Assembly (NCBI RefSeq): GCF_030123245.1
Contig: NZ_CP126101.1
Span: forward strand, 5,144,501-5,208,500
Source: Lysinibacillus pakistanensis
Lineage (GTDB): Bacteria > Bacillota > Bacilli > Bacillales_A > Planococcaceae
DNA length: 64,000 nt
Direction of reading: 5' to 3'
The notes under the pieces were generated by a model. That model ran no database searches. It saw nothing but the letters and a program-made list of their open reading frames with translations, and was not told the origin of the DNA. This document shows positions 54,124 through 63,530 of this stretch, piece after piece (position 1 is the first letter of the stretch; each line of letters opens with the position of its first letter). Made by a program: the position numbers and the translations under genes.

Positions 54124-54678
54124 ATGCTTGAACAAGAAAGAAAGCCAGTAGAAATTGAAAGCAATTTAAGTAGAGAGGAGAAGCTTGAATGGTTAATGAA
54201 GGAATACGGAGATCAGGTTGCTCGTTTAGCTTTTACCTATTTGAAGCAGAAGCAATTATCAGAGGATATTGCCCAAGAGGTTTTTATAAAGTGCTACGAG
54301 AACTTAGACAGCTTTCGAAATGAATCTTCTTATAAAACATGGTTATATCGTATTACAGTGAACTTATGTAAAGATAAATTAAGAAGTTGGTCTTTTAGAC
54401 ATATTATACTAACAGAGTTTTTCACAAAAACAAAAGGTACTAATAAGTCGCCTGAGATGGAATTAGTTGGACTAGAGCATAAACAACTAATTGCTGAAAA
54501 GATTCTTTCCTTACCAGTGAAATATAGAGAGGTTATTATTTTATATTATTACGAAGAAATGTCATATAACCAAATATCGACTTTATTAGATTTAAGGTTA
54601 CAAACGATTAAATCCAGACTGCATAGAGCTCGCCTTTTGTTAAAAAAGTCACTTGAAGGGGGCAAAATTAATGGATGA
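54124..54678 (+). CDS. ECF-family RNA polymerase sigma factor (SigV/SigM-like)
   Basis: A 184-residue ECF sigma factor. Region 2 has YLKQKQLSEDIAQEVFIKCYENL and YKTWLYRITVNLCKDKLRSW; region 4 has VKYREVIILYYYEEMSYNQI and LRLQTIKSRLHRARLLLK. The ATG at 54124 is placed by AAAGGG about eight bases before; an upstream open frame to 54085 would start inside the likely promoter. The last codons overlap the start of the next gene, an anti-sigma-like protein. Confidence 0.9.
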   Translation: MLEQERKPVEIESNLSREEKLEWLMKEYGDQVARLAFTYLKQKQLSEDIAQEVFIKCYENLDSFRNESSYKTWLYRITVNLCKDKLRSWSFRHIILTEFFTKTKGTNKSPEMELVGLEHKQLIAEKILSLPVKYREVIILYYYEEMSYNQISTLLDLRLQTIKSRLHRARLLLKKSLEGGKING

Positions 54679-56242
54679 CATATTTAAAAAAATTGTACAG
54701 ACAATGAATGAAACTGTTTTAAAAGACATCAACTTTAATGAGAAGAATCAAGAAAACGTTCGTCAGACTTTACACAAAAGAAACAAGAAGTCGTTTCATG
54801 TAAAACGCAAACTAAATTATTTGTTACCTACCGTCATAACCCTTCTATTTTTCTTAGGAACAAGCTATTTCATTATAAACGAGTTGAAAATTCTATCAAG
54901 GGAAGAAAAAATCACAGGTTTAAATAAAAATAATGAGGCCATTCTCCAAGAGCCTAAAATCGATCCACACCTTTCAATATCACCTGAACAAAAAGAATCT
55001 TATGAAGAGATGACAAAGAAGGATGTTGTTGCAAAGCTTTTAAATACGGTGGATTATTTTCACACTGCAGCCGGGAAATTTGAGGAGTATTCACTATTTT
55101 ACGATGACTCTGTTAGTACATCTATTATTGAGTATAAATTGAGTTTAAAAAATGAAATTGGTGGTTACGAGAAAGTAACAACTCTATTTGATGAAAAGGT
55201 GATGGGGTTTAAGGAAAGTATTCAAGAATATATTTATAATAATGAAAAGCTTTGGTCTAAAGAAAGTTTAAATAAAACATACCAAGTACAAGATTATCAA
55301 TCGGAACCAACACGTAAAGTGGTTACTCCAGAGGAAGCGTTTAATATTAAGCTGAAAGATGTATATAAAGAAAACATCAAGTTTAGGGAACGACCACACA
55401 TTACCGCTTCAGGTACATCTTTGTTCCCCTATGAAATAACCTCTATTTATTTAAGAAATATGGAGCATTGGGAGATTGAAAAACAAAATGAAGAATTGTT
55501 AGGCCATAATACTATTGTTTTATTCGGAAAAATGGATGGGCAAGTAGTAGAGAGAATGAAGATGAAAGGAACAACTGATACTTTTCGCTTTTGGGTGGAC
55601 AAAGATACTGGAATCCTAATGAAATATGAAACGTATGATAAGGATGGTAAACTTACTAGTTATCTTCATCCTGAACGTTTGGATGTAAATATACCGATTG
55701 ATCCGCAGACATTTGTGCCAAACTTAGATGGCTATCACCTACCTATAAATACGCGAAAAAAAGTAAATATTGACCCAAGAGAAGTAGATATAGAAGTTGT
55801 AGACTATGCAGACGCAATTAAGGAAGATACCGAGGATGTATTAGATTTACTTCGGAAGGACATACCATTCCTGTACGAATTCACGCATTCCAAGCTTTCA
55901 TTATTCTCAGCTGGCTATGAAAAATATAAAGCTTATAAACAAGCATATCTTACTTATATTTTCGAAAATGAAAGTCAGGTTATCTATGTACGTGCCTATC
56001 ATAAAGATTCCGTAATACGAACTTTAAGTGATTTTAATAGGGAAAAGGGAGAACAGCTTGAAAAATTTACTTTAAACGGCATTGAGTGGTCAGGTTATGA
56101 AATAACAGATCTTTTAGGCGCTCATTTTATAGGCATGAAAGGTGATTATAAATATGAGGTTGTTAGCCAGGACATTTCTCTACAAGATACTAAGGAATTA
56201 TTAAAATCTTTTAAGCCTAGTAATGACCACAAAAAACAATAA
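54671..56242 (+). CDS. Membrane anti-sigma/RseB-like protein partnered with the ECF factor
   Basis: A 523-residue protein. The first 45 residues are cytoplasmic and basic (no ZAS cysteines), a membrane segment follows at about 47-67, then a large outside region. Residues about 110-360 resemble the MucB/RseB-LolA-like domain (ending FRFWVDKDTGILMKYETYDK). The last 140 residues look like the DUF4367-type domain (TLNGIEWSGYEITDLLGAHF, VSQDISLQDTKELLKS). The layout resembles proteins paired with ECF sigma factors in Lysinibacillus and Paenibacillus. It overlaps the sigma gene by eight bases, so it is probably its regulator. Confidence 0.75.
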   Translation: MDDIFKKIVQTMNETVLKDINFNEKNQENVRQTLHKRNKKSFHVKRKLNYLLPTVITLLFFLGTSYFIINELKILSREEKITGLNKNNEAILQEPKIDPHLSISPEQKESYEEMTKKDVVAKLLNTVDYFHTAAGKFEEYSLFYDDSVSTSIIEYKLSLKNEIGGYEKVTTLFDEKVMGFKESIQEYIYNNEKLWSKESLNKTYQVQDYQSEPTRKVVTPEEAFNIKLKDVYKENIKFRERPHITASGTSLFPYEITSIYLRNMEHWEIEKQNEELLGHNTIVLFGKMDGQVVERMKMKGTTDTFRFWVDKDTGILMKYETYDKDGKLTSYLHPERLDVNIPIDPQTFVPNLDGYHLPINTRKKVNIDPREVDIEVVDYADAIKEDTEDVLDLLRKDIPFLYEFTHSKLSLFSAGYEKYKAYKQAYLTYIFENESQVIYVRAYHKDSVIRTLSDFNREKGEQLEKFTLNGIEWSGYEITDLLGAHFIGMKGDYKYEVVSQDISLQDTKELLKSFKPSNDHKKQ

Positions 56243-56265
56243 TAATTTTTTCCTCATCAATATGA

Positions 56266-56291
56266 AGAACTAAGGCCAAAACCTTAGTTCT
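56266..56291. terminator. Bidirectional terminator
   Basis: AGAACTAAGG (56266-56275) pairs with CCTTAGTTCT (56282-56291). Confidence 0.78.
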
Positions 56292-56326
56292 CCATCTCAA
56301 TGTTTTGAATAGTTGTCAAATGAAAA

Positions 56327-56518
56327 TTAATGCCATGCCGTACGCTCACTTACTGGCTGTTTGATATCTGTTTTTCCTTGTGCTTCGGCAAAGTTGTTAA
56401 CTTGTGCTGAAGCTGCATCGATTTCAAACTCGGAACCAAATTCCTCCTGCTGCTGACGATTTTGGTTTGCTTGTAATTTCTTCGCGTATTGCGTTGTATT
56501 GGTATGCTTTGTTTTCAT
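56327..56518 (-). CDS. sspE: Gamma-type small acid-soluble spore protein
   Basis: A 63-residue gamma-type SASP, a spore-core amino-acid store degraded at germination by GPR. It is rich in Gln/Asn/Ala (QYAKKLQANQNRQQQEE), with the GPR-like cleavage site FGSEFEID. It has one repeat, where B. subtilis SspE has two, so it is a short form. The start ATG lies after a GATGG-type site; sporulation-sigma promoters could not be called. It supports a spore-former. Confidence 0.87.
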   Translation of the reverse strand: MKTKHTNTTQYAKKLQANQNRQQQEEFGSEFEIDAASAQVNNFAEAQGKTDIKQPVSERTAWH

Positions 56519-56873
56519 ATTTGACTACCATCCTTCATTGATTTTTTGAAAAGTCATGATCATTTGTTTGGCGACTTTTCATCTAAAGTTTGCACTAGCA
56601 AATGCATTTTTATTTATAAACAACGAAGTTTTAATCATCAATATATGAAAGCCTGAAATGCTTTTACATTTCAGGCTTAATAGTTCTTTATAAACATGTT
56701 ACGTCCTTCTTGCTTTGGCACAATATAAAGCCCGTATCAGCTTTATGGAGAAGCTGATAAAGCGTTTCTTCTTCCTTAGTTAATGCTGCAGCTTAACGTA
56801 ATTGTGATTTTTCCTTTATGGTTTCTAAAGCATATAGGAACGGATCTCATTAGCTATCACTTCCAAGAACTCC
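56519..56873. other. Intergenic region with two hairpins
   Basis: AAGCCTGAAATG (56649-56660) pairs with CATTTCAGGCTT (56667-56678), and ATCAGCTT (56736-56743) pairs with AAGCTGAT (56751-56758). No T-runs and no gene seen. They lie 5' of sspE and 3' of the LRR gene. Confidence 0.5.
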
Positions 56874-58742
56874 TTAATAAATCAAAATTCCCTTATCAAG
56901 AACAGACTTGTTTTGCACTTGATTTCCTAAAATGTATAGCCTTTTCAAATTAGGTAGGTTTACTAAAGACTCTATATTTGTAATAGCGTTATTTTCCAAA
57001 TGAAGCATCTCAATTTGTTGCCAATTTTCCATAAAACTTATCGTTTGTAGTGAACTATCCTGCATTGTGAATGAACGAAGTGATGAAAAGCCAGCAAAAT
57101 AAGGCATAATCTTATCAACTTCATGCAACCAGTCACCATTACCTATTCGGAAGGATCCATCATTCAATGTTAAATGTTCCAGTATGTTGTTGTTAAAAGG
57201 GTTATTACTATTAAATTGAAACTTACACTCATTACAATTTAACGTTTTTACATGCTGTAAATTAAATAACTCCCTCGTTTCATCGAAAAAATATGTCTCA
57301 TTAAAATTTAACGTTTGTAGATTTGGTAGACGATTTAATGCACTAATACCTGTAAAATCTCCACTCTCCATCGCGGTAAGCTGTTCTAGCTGTGGGTATT
57401 TTAATAATTCTGCTCCATTAAAATACGACTCCGATCCTCTAATATAAACCGTCAAGTTTTTTAAAGCAGGGGCCTCTAACTTAGGTATGAAAGAACTTGT
57501 TAATTCTGCTTTTTTTAAATGAGGGGCTACAATCGATGATACATCGCCACTATAACCAATTATCGATAAATCGGTCAGTGAAGTCAGGCTGTTCACAATA
57601 TCAAGTAATTCTAATTTATAAAGAGAAGATAAACGTAGTTTAGTCAATGACGATTTATCTCTAAGGCGTTCTAAATTCGTAATATCCATATTTTCAAGAT
57701 CAAGGGATTGAAGGTTGGGCATGTTTTGTATAAAATCAAGCGTTTTTAAATTTCTTACCGATGTAAGCTTCAATTCTTGTAGTTGATTCAGTGAATAGAA
57801 CGAGCTAAAATCTGTCGCCTCACTCATATCTATTGCTAACGACTCCAAACCTGTTAATGAAGCCAACCACTTTAAATCATTGGTAGAACTTAAAGACAAT
57901 GATTTTAATGATAGTTGATTCAGCAGATGGAAGTCTGTAACCGTCTCATTCAAATAAGAAATCCCAAGTGATCTAAGATTGGGAAAGTTTAATAATAATG
58001 CAAGTTCATCATTACTTCGAATTTGGACAGAGAGCTCTACAACGCTAGACTTATCACTAAAATAGTCGGCAATTTTACTAAATGATTCATTAAAGCTACC
58101 TGTATAGCTTTTTAAGTTTTTCAGATGTCGGAAGCTTACTTTTTCACTCTGCGATATCTCATAATTATTCATGAACTTCAATACAGTCAGTCCTGTAAAG
58201 GCTTCAAAGTCTTTCTGTTCGATTTTTTGCGTATTTAATATCTTATCCATAATGATATAGGTAGAAATTTCAGCCTGCTTATTCGTAAAAGGATCATCAA
58301 AGCTGTAATCAAAATGCCACTGATAATCAGTATAGTAGGTAGTTAAATAGCGGATACGAGCCAATTCTTCTTTAGTCGGCATCGCTTCACCTTTATTAAA
58401 AATATCTTTTAAAAAGAACAAAAGAACTTCGCTTTCTGGCATTGATCGAACAGGTATTTTATCATGGTTACCATATTCTGTTTGATTATTATTCAAAAGA
58501 AAATACCCTAAGAATGCACAAATAATTACGATTGGTACAATTAGAAGCGCTTTTAAATTGGGACGTGTGTTTGATTTTGGAGGAGGTGTTCCATAATAAT
58601 TATTGATCGTCTGGTCAACATAATAGACATTATTCTCCTTCAACATTAATTCAGTTTCACAAAAAGGACATTTGAATGGCTGCCCTTCTTTATATTCAAT
58701 TTTCCCATTACAATTTGGACAATTTAATTTAATAAGTCCCAT
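56874..58742 (-). CDS. Zinc-ribbon, membrane-anchored leucine-rich-repeat protein
   Basis: A 622-residue protein. The N-terminus is a double CxxC zinc ribbon (LNCPNCNGKIEYK, KCPFCETEL), a membrane segment is at about 65-85 (LLIVPIVIICAFLGYFLL), then an extracytoplasmic region of about 525 residues. Residues about 190-610 hold LRR-type repeats with LxxLxLxx units (LQSLDLENMDITNLERL, LTKLRLSSLYKLELLD, IEMLHLENNAITNIESL), similar to internalin-type solenoids but without a wall anchor. The ATG at 58742 is behind AGGGGGG. It converges in function space with the vWA protein next to it, though the basis is only adjacency. Role unknown. Confidence 0.8.
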   Translation of the reverse strand: MGLIKLNCPNCNGKIEYKEGQPFKCPFCETELMLKENNVYYVDQTINNYYGTPPPKSNTRPNLKALLIVPIVIICAFLGYFLLNNNQTEYGNHDKIPVRSMPESEVLLFFLKDIFNKGEAMPTKEELARIRYLTTYYTDYQWHFDYSFDDPFTNKQAEISTYIIMDKILNTQKIEQKDFEAFTGLTVLKFMNNYEISQSEKVSFRHLKNLKSYTGSFNESFSKIADYFSDKSSVVELSVQIRSNDELALLLNFPNLRSLGISYLNETVTDFHLLNQLSLKSLSLSSTNDLKWLASLTGLESLAIDMSEATDFSSFYSLNQLQELKLTSVRNLKTLDFIQNMPNLQSLDLENMDITNLERLRDKSSLTKLRLSSLYKLELLDIVNSLTSLTDLSIIGYSGDVSSIVAPHLKKAELTSSFIPKLEAPALKNLTVYIRGSESYFNGAELLKYPQLEQLTAMESGDFTGISALNRLPNLQTLNFNETYFFDETRELFNLQHVKTLNCNECKFQFNSNNPFNNNILEHLTLNDGSFRIGNGDWLHEVDKIMPYFAGFSSLRSFTMQDSSLQTISFMENWQQIEMLHLENNAITNIESLVNLPNLKRLYILGNQVQNKSVLDKGILIY

Positions 58743-58881
58743 TGGCTCCCCCCTAGTCAACCTTTTTTGTATAGCCAATAAAATGTCCTCAGCCTAATAT
58801 ATTTATGCTCAATTTTCATTCCACAAATATGTTTTGGTCAAACTATAGTCTAGCCTTGCTAATTACTCAATTTCCTCCGCT

Positions 58882-60141
58882 TCAATGTAAAATTCCCTTT
58901 TCCCTTGCTTCCTTCAGCCATATTGGGAACTCATTTAGGAGACGGTTATATAATTCTTCATCTGATATTTTATCTAAATCATCTAAAGCAAAAAAATCAG
59001 CATTATCAATAAATCGTCCCGGTAAATTATCTAATTTTTCAAGAACTCCATAATTCGCATTTCCTAGCCCAACAAATTGCCAGAAAAGATTTTGTTTAGA
59101 GGCATCCACTAATATTTTTGCAATCTCTTTATCTTTATAAATTCCACCATCACTGAAAAATATTATATATGCTGGTATGTCTTTTCTAGGTTCATTTTTA
59201 ACGTAGTGATGGATAATATCCTTCATAACAGGTGGCTCATTATTTCCTATACCTAGACCACCGAACGTTTTGGGTATAGGATACGTTTGTTGAATATAAT
59301 CCTCAAAATCTCTTTCTGTTACACTTCTCGTTTTCATAAATTTAGACCCAAAGAACCAAACATCTAATTCGCCATTATCGTCCATGCAAGCAGCAACAGC
59401 CAGCACACGTTCAAAAGCACGTTGAATGGTACCATTTCGATAGAGCTGTGTCATAGAGCCTGATGCATCAAAAACAACTGCTACACGCGATTTCTCAAGT
59501 GCAATTTTCTTTTTTTTCAATGAAATTGAAACTTTTCTTTTCAGTAAATCAATTTTTGTTAAATTAACTTCTTGAACAGGTTCACTGTGAGGAACAGATG
59601 AAGCTTCAGTTACTTCAGGTACGTCAGGCTCTTCAACCTCCACACCGTACGACTCAGCTAATGGCTTTAACCCGCCATTAAATCCTCTGCCAATCGCTCG
59701 AAATTTAAATTTTGATTGGTGTCGATATACTTCTGCAAGAACTAATGCTTTTTCTTCAGTAGCATCATCGATTTGATAACAAACTTCCCCATGCGTTCCC
59801 TTTACTGTGATACTTAACCCTTGAACTGAATCAAATGTTGAGTTTCCTTCTAATGTCGCTGTAAAAAAACAATGCTGTATAGTCGTTGAAAGCTTCTCTA
59901 GCTGAATAGTAAAAACCACCTTATTCTTATCATTCGCTTTCAACCAAACACTTCGCTCTGGATCTGTTTCTTGGTTATAAAAAATCATGTAATCATCTGA
60001 TGGAACTTTACCATTAGCAGCTACCAAAAAAGAACTAACATCTAATACAGATGTAGAGTTCCATTGCACTTCCACTGTGATAATACCACTCTCTGAAAGA
60101 ACCGTATTACCACCTTTTTGTAAAGAAACAATGTTAGTCAT
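58882..60141 (-). CDS. TerD-type domain fused to a vWA domain
   Basis: A 419-residue protein. The N-terminal TerD/CABP-like domain (about 1-165, with KAND-type calcium-loop region, VYRHQSKFKFRAIGRGFNGGL at the end) belongs to the tellurium/stress-resistance family. After a Pro/Glu-rich linker the vWA domain (about 215-400) starts with the MIDAS motif VVFDASGSMTQLYRNG. Similar TerF/YceC-type fusions are thought to be part of membrane-associated stress-response assemblies. No other ter gene is next to it, so here it looks like an isolated or minimal version. Confidence 0.85.
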   Translation of the reverse strand: MTNIVSLQKGGNTVLSESGIITVEVQWNSTSVLDVSSFLVAANGKVPSDDYMIFYNQETDPERSVWLKANDKNKVVFTIQLEKLSTTIQHCFFTATLEGNSTFDSVQGLSITVKGTHGEVCYQIDDATEEKALVLAEVYRHQSKFKFRAIGRGFNGGLKPLAESYGVEVEEPDVPEVTEASSVPHSEPVQEVNLTKIDLLKRKVSISLKKKKIALEKSRVAVVFDASGSMTQLYRNGTIQRAFERVLAVAACMDDNGELDVWFFGSKFMKTRSVTERDFEDYIQQTYPIPKTFGGLGIGNNEPPVMKDIIHHYVKNEPRKDIPAYIIFFSDGGIYKDKEIAKILVDASKQNLFWQFVGLGNANYGVLEKLDNLPGRFIDNADFFALDDLDKISDEELYNRLLNEFPIWLKEAREKGILH

Positions 60142-60559
60142 ATCAAAACCCCTTTATACAATTAGATAGAACAGAAAATACATAGAATTTTTATTTTTTC
60201 CTGTATTTTTCCGTATAGTTAATGACTTTAGAATAGATGAATTTAGCACAGAAATATATTTATATTCAAGAAAATTATAACATTTAAAATAGAAAATGTT
60301 CGAGTGCTAATTCACCTACATAAATCTGCCCCAAACGAACAAAAGCCATCTACCCGAAAAATGGATAGATGACCGTTCTCTTGTACAAAAGAGCACTTTT
60401 TTAATGTTAGATTCACCGCAATATATCTAAGTGAATTACATCTAAAAAACTACAATACTTCCTTATTCAAATTTTCCAACAAGGGTGTTATACATACACC
60501 GTAAGACGAGCCATTATTACATGAATCATTTTAGTAACAAACACTAATCCAAGTAGATT
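60142..60559. other. Intergenic region without recognised gene
   Basis: AT-rich; a short stem (CATCTA / TAGATG near 60348-60371) may end transcription of the cupin gene, and the rest is likely the promoter region of the TerD-vWA gene. No gene seen. Confidence 0.4.
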
Positions 60560-60898
60560 TTATTCAGACTCAGTACCGCTAGTGTTTACTGCGCCTTTAG
60601 GCTCCACCAACATGATATGACATTCCTTTTCAGCGAAAGGCTTTTGATCGACTCCTCCTGGAACAATAAACATCTCCCCCTTGGAAATTTTCACCTGACC
60701 ATCACGAAAAGCCATGAACATTTCTCCTTCGATTACAATGAATACCTTATCCGCTCCCTCATGGTTATGCCAGATAAAATCCCCATCAATCTTAATCAAC
60801 TTAAATAGAAAATCATTTATTTCACCAACGATTTTCGGTGACCAAAGCTCGGTGATTTGAGATAGCTCCTCATTCAGATTAATAGCTTGATATTGCAT
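60560..60898 (-). CDS. Single-domain cupin protein
   Basis: A 112-residue cupin with the metal-site motif FIWHNHEGADKVFIVIEGE and the second motif GEMFIVPGGVDQKPFAE. The His-His-Glu ligands suggest a metal-bound small-molecule binder or enzyme. The ATG at 60898 is seven bases after GGAGAG; the ATG at 60904 lies too close to that site. It is third after the AraC regulator and the iron-binding lipoprotein, so it may belong to the same iron-linked operon, perhaps acting on a siderophore-related compound; this is inferred from order only. Confidence 0.82.
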   Translation of the reverse strand: MQYQAINLNEELSQITELWSPKIVGEINDFLFKLIKIDGDFIWHNHEGADKVFIVIEGEMFMAFRDGQVKISKGEMFIVPGGVDQKPFAEKECHIMLVEPKGAVNTSGTESE

Positions 60899-60944
60899 AT
60901 TCATCTCTCCTTATTTTTTGATCTTTATGATGCCTTTTCGACTT

Positions 60945-61913
60945 TTAGAATTTATGTAAGGCATTTGTTATATTTTGTAAAGCGTATTCGATAGCTAATG
61001 GACCACCAGTAATAGCAGAACTATCCATTAAATAGATATTACCTTTCTTTACGGCATTCAGATTATTCCATACATTACTTTGGTTTAAGTCATTCATTAA
61101 TTCTTCCTTCTTCGTAATGTCACCTATAAGGAAAATATGATCTGCTTGAACAGTTGAAATTCCTTCAAACGAAGTAAATTCATTATTAGTACCTTTAAAT
61201 GTTTCATCTGGTGTAAGCCCCAGTCCCATTTCTTTATCAAAAGCAAGTGTATAAACAGGGTTTTCTTCACCTAGAACATTAAAAGTTTTTCCATCCCAAG
61301 ACAATATAAGTGCTATGGACTCCCCTTGAATCGACTTTAATGCTTCACGCTCAGTTGTAATTTCTTTCATCATTTTAGCAATTACATTTTCTGCTTCGTC
61401 TTCTTTTCCAATAATCTCGGCTACTGTACGAAGTCCATATTGCCAATTTTCATAGATGTCCTTGAAATTTAATGTAATGACTGGTGCCACTTTTTCTAGT
61501 GAATCATACAATTTTTCATGATGTTCTGTTGCTAAAATATAATCAGGCTTAGTAGATAATATTTTTTCAATACTAGGAGACAATTTATCGCCTAATTCTT
61601 CTACTGAATCCAATTTTCCCTGTAAATAAGCTAAAGAAGATAAATACTCTTTTTCAGTAGTGGCAGCAGGTGGCTCACCTAATGCAACTAATATTTCAGG
61701 GTAAAAATACCATAGTGAAACTATTTTTTCTGGTTTTTCCTCAATAACAATTTCTTTACCTAAGGCATCCTTAAATGTTCTAGGCCAATCCGTTGCATCT
61801 ACATTAACTGCTTCTGTAGTTGAATCTTTATTTTTAGCAGGCGTTTCATTACAACCAGCTAGTATGCCTGCGAATAGTAGCATGGAGATTAGCAGACCTT
61901 TAATCTTTAGCAT
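60945..61913 (-). CDS. Ferric-siderophore ABC transporter substrate-binding lipoprotein
   Basis: A 322-residue binding protein of the FecB/BtuF-like class. The lipobox LFAGILAGC sets the lipidated Cys near residue 20. The fold signature is KEIVIEEKPEKIVSLWYFYPEIL followed by KPDYILATEHHE and NVWNNLNAVKKGNIYLMDSSA. The ATG at 61913 is behind GGTGGAGG. No permease or ATPase gene follows, so it must rely on a distant transporter. It lies after the AraC regulator and behind the Fur box at 62926. Confidence 0.88.
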   Translation of the reverse strand: MLKIKGLLISMLLFAGILAGCNETPAKNKDSTTEAVNVDATDWPRTFKDALGKEIVIEEKPEKIVSLWYFYPEILVALGEPPAATTEKEYLSSLAYLQGKLDSVEELGDKLSPSIEKILSTKPDYILATEHHEKLYDSLEKVAPVITLNFKDIYENWQYGLRTVAEIIGKEDEAENVIAKMMKEITTEREALKSIQGESIALILSWDGKTFNVLGEENPVYTLAFDKEMGLGLTPDETFKGTNNEFTSFEGISTVQADHIFLIGDITKKEELMNDLNQSNVWNNLNAVKKGNIYLMDSSAITGGPLAIEYALQNITNALHKF

Positions 61914-61999
61914 ATGAAATTCCTCCACCATTTTATTTTCTTTGGTATGCCATTAGTATAGTAAAGGTATTTTTTGAATAGAATAGATGCTTGTTGAAA

Positions 62000-62827
62000 T
62001 TAACATGGATTATTGATGAACTTCTCTCGATGTTCACTGGGGGAAATACCTAATTGTTTCTTGAACACTCTACTAAAATAAAAGGGGTCAGCAATTCCAA
62101 CCGTTTGGGCAATTTCTTGCACAGGCGCATCACTTGTAAGTAGCATTTCTTGCGCCATGTTTATACGATATTTTAATAAGTATTCTGCAGGTCCCATCCC
62201 TGCATATCTTCTAAATACATAAGAAAGTCGATTTCGATTAACATTATTTTGTTCTGCAAGCGAAGCTATTGTCAGGCTTTGATAATAATTTTCATGAATA
62301 TAATTAGATACCCGTTCGAATAGAGTATGTGATTCACAGCTATTTTGCCTATTAGCAACACATAATAAGGCTTCATTCAATACATCACGAAAAAGCATTT
62401 CGGTCTGAAACATTGAAATGCCTCCGCGCTGATTATAGACGCGCCAAAGACGCATAATTAATTCGATAAGACGAGGAGATTGTCCTGTTAATAATTCAAA
62501 ATGCTGATGAGAAAAGCTTGACTCTTCTAATTCTGACTTACATATCCTATATTGAACAAGAATATATTCCCAATTGATACTACCGAAATTTTCTTGATCT
62601 AGTTTCATATTTGCACCCCCATGCACAACTTTTCCTGGTGAAAAGATATAAGGCGTTCCATTAAATTGAAATTGTATCTTTCCTGCGATTGGAAACACAA
62701 ATCCAGGAAAAGAATCTGTATAGTCAGCATAGGGTACACCCGAATTTCTAGAATATCGGTATACTCCTTCTACTTGAAAAGGAGTGTGTGCTAAATGCTC
62801 TGCTAGCTGTTGAACGTCGATTTTCAC
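62000..62827 (-). CDS. AraC-family regulator with N-terminal cupin-type sensing domain
   Basis: A 275-residue AraC-type activator. The N-terminal AraC-binding domain (about 1-160) has YRYSRNSGVPYADY and FVFPIAGKIQFQFNGTPYIF; the C-terminal two helix-turn-helix units (about 175-270) include LTIASLAEQNNVNRNRLSYVFRRYAGMGPAEYLL and PFYFSRVFKKQLGISPSEHR. It resembles Btr-like siderophore-responsive regulators but lacks their fused substrate-binding domain. Starts at GTG 62827 after GAGGT. A Fur box covers its promoter, so iron starvation would induce it. Confidence 0.9.
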   Translation of the reverse strand: MKIDVQQLAEHLAHTPFQVEGVYRYSRNSGVPYADYTDSFPGFVFPIAGKIQFQFNGTPYIFSPGKVVHGGANMKLDQENFGSINWEYILVQYRICKSELEESSFSHQHFELLTGQSPRLIELIMRLWRVYNQRGGISMFQTEMLFRDVLNEALLCVANRQNSCESHTLFERVSNYIHENYYQSLTIASLAEQNNVNRNRLSYVFRRYAGMGPAEYLLKYRINMAQEMLLTSDAPVQEIAQTVGIADPFYFSRVFKKQLGISPSEHREKFINNPC

Positions 62828-62925
62828 ATTGCATACCTCATTTCAATAATAATGATTCAATCAAAAATCTGCCGCTAGAATGCGAGTGATAAGGCATAAG
62901 AACTCTTGTCTATTTTCACCTTATC

Positions 62926-62950
62926 GATAATGATTATCATTGTCAATATT
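62926..62950 (-). promoter_or_regulatory. Fur box overlapping the araC-type promoter
   Basis: GATAATGATTATCATTGTC (62926-62944) is a near-perfect 19-bp Fur box. On the minus strand TTGACA (62941-62946) with TAAGGT 17 bases on gives the promoter of the AraC-type gene, so Fur-iron would block it directly. Confidence 0.82.
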
Positions 62951-63530
62951 ACTGGTATAGGAAGGGTGCTCAAAGCTATTTATGTATTACAAAAACAAAG
63001 AAGAATTTAGGCAAAATTAAAAAGCATGGATCCGAAACAATATCGAACCCATGCCCAAATAACTGCCTAATGGTATAACTAGGTCTAACAATTGAGGGTA
63101 ATTTCACTTATAGTATGGTTTTCCGTAACTAATGTAAGTGCGGTTTAAATATGTTGTAATGCGTGCATTGTAAATTATAAAGATTATCGACTAAAGTGTC
63201 TCTATTTCCGCTGACCTAATGCGTGTCGATGAATCGTTTAAACTGATTTTAGAGTGTTCGGGAATTCCTTTCGAAAATCACTTAACCTCGATTAAGTGAT
63301 AATCAAGAGATCAAACTATCAAAAAAGTGAAAGAGCCTATGCTATTCCTAGACAAGCAAATGAGAAAAAACCAGAAGTCTGAAGATAGCGTACACTCTTA
63401 TCTATGTACGTAAGCCTGATTGTTTCAAATAATGACACAAAGCAAAAACTTCTAACGTGATTTGTCTCAACAACAATTACGATACATGCGTTTTCGCTTT
63501 TCTATTAGTCCAAATTGGAAATATTCAAAA
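62951..63530. other. Intergenic region, no gene seen
   Basis: About 580 bases between the Fur-controlled promoter and the NosL-like gene. ATCACTTAA (63277-63285) pairs with TTAAGTGAT (63292-63300). Frames are short and lack ribosome sites. It could be a decayed gene, but I find no recognisable peptide. Confidence 0.45.
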
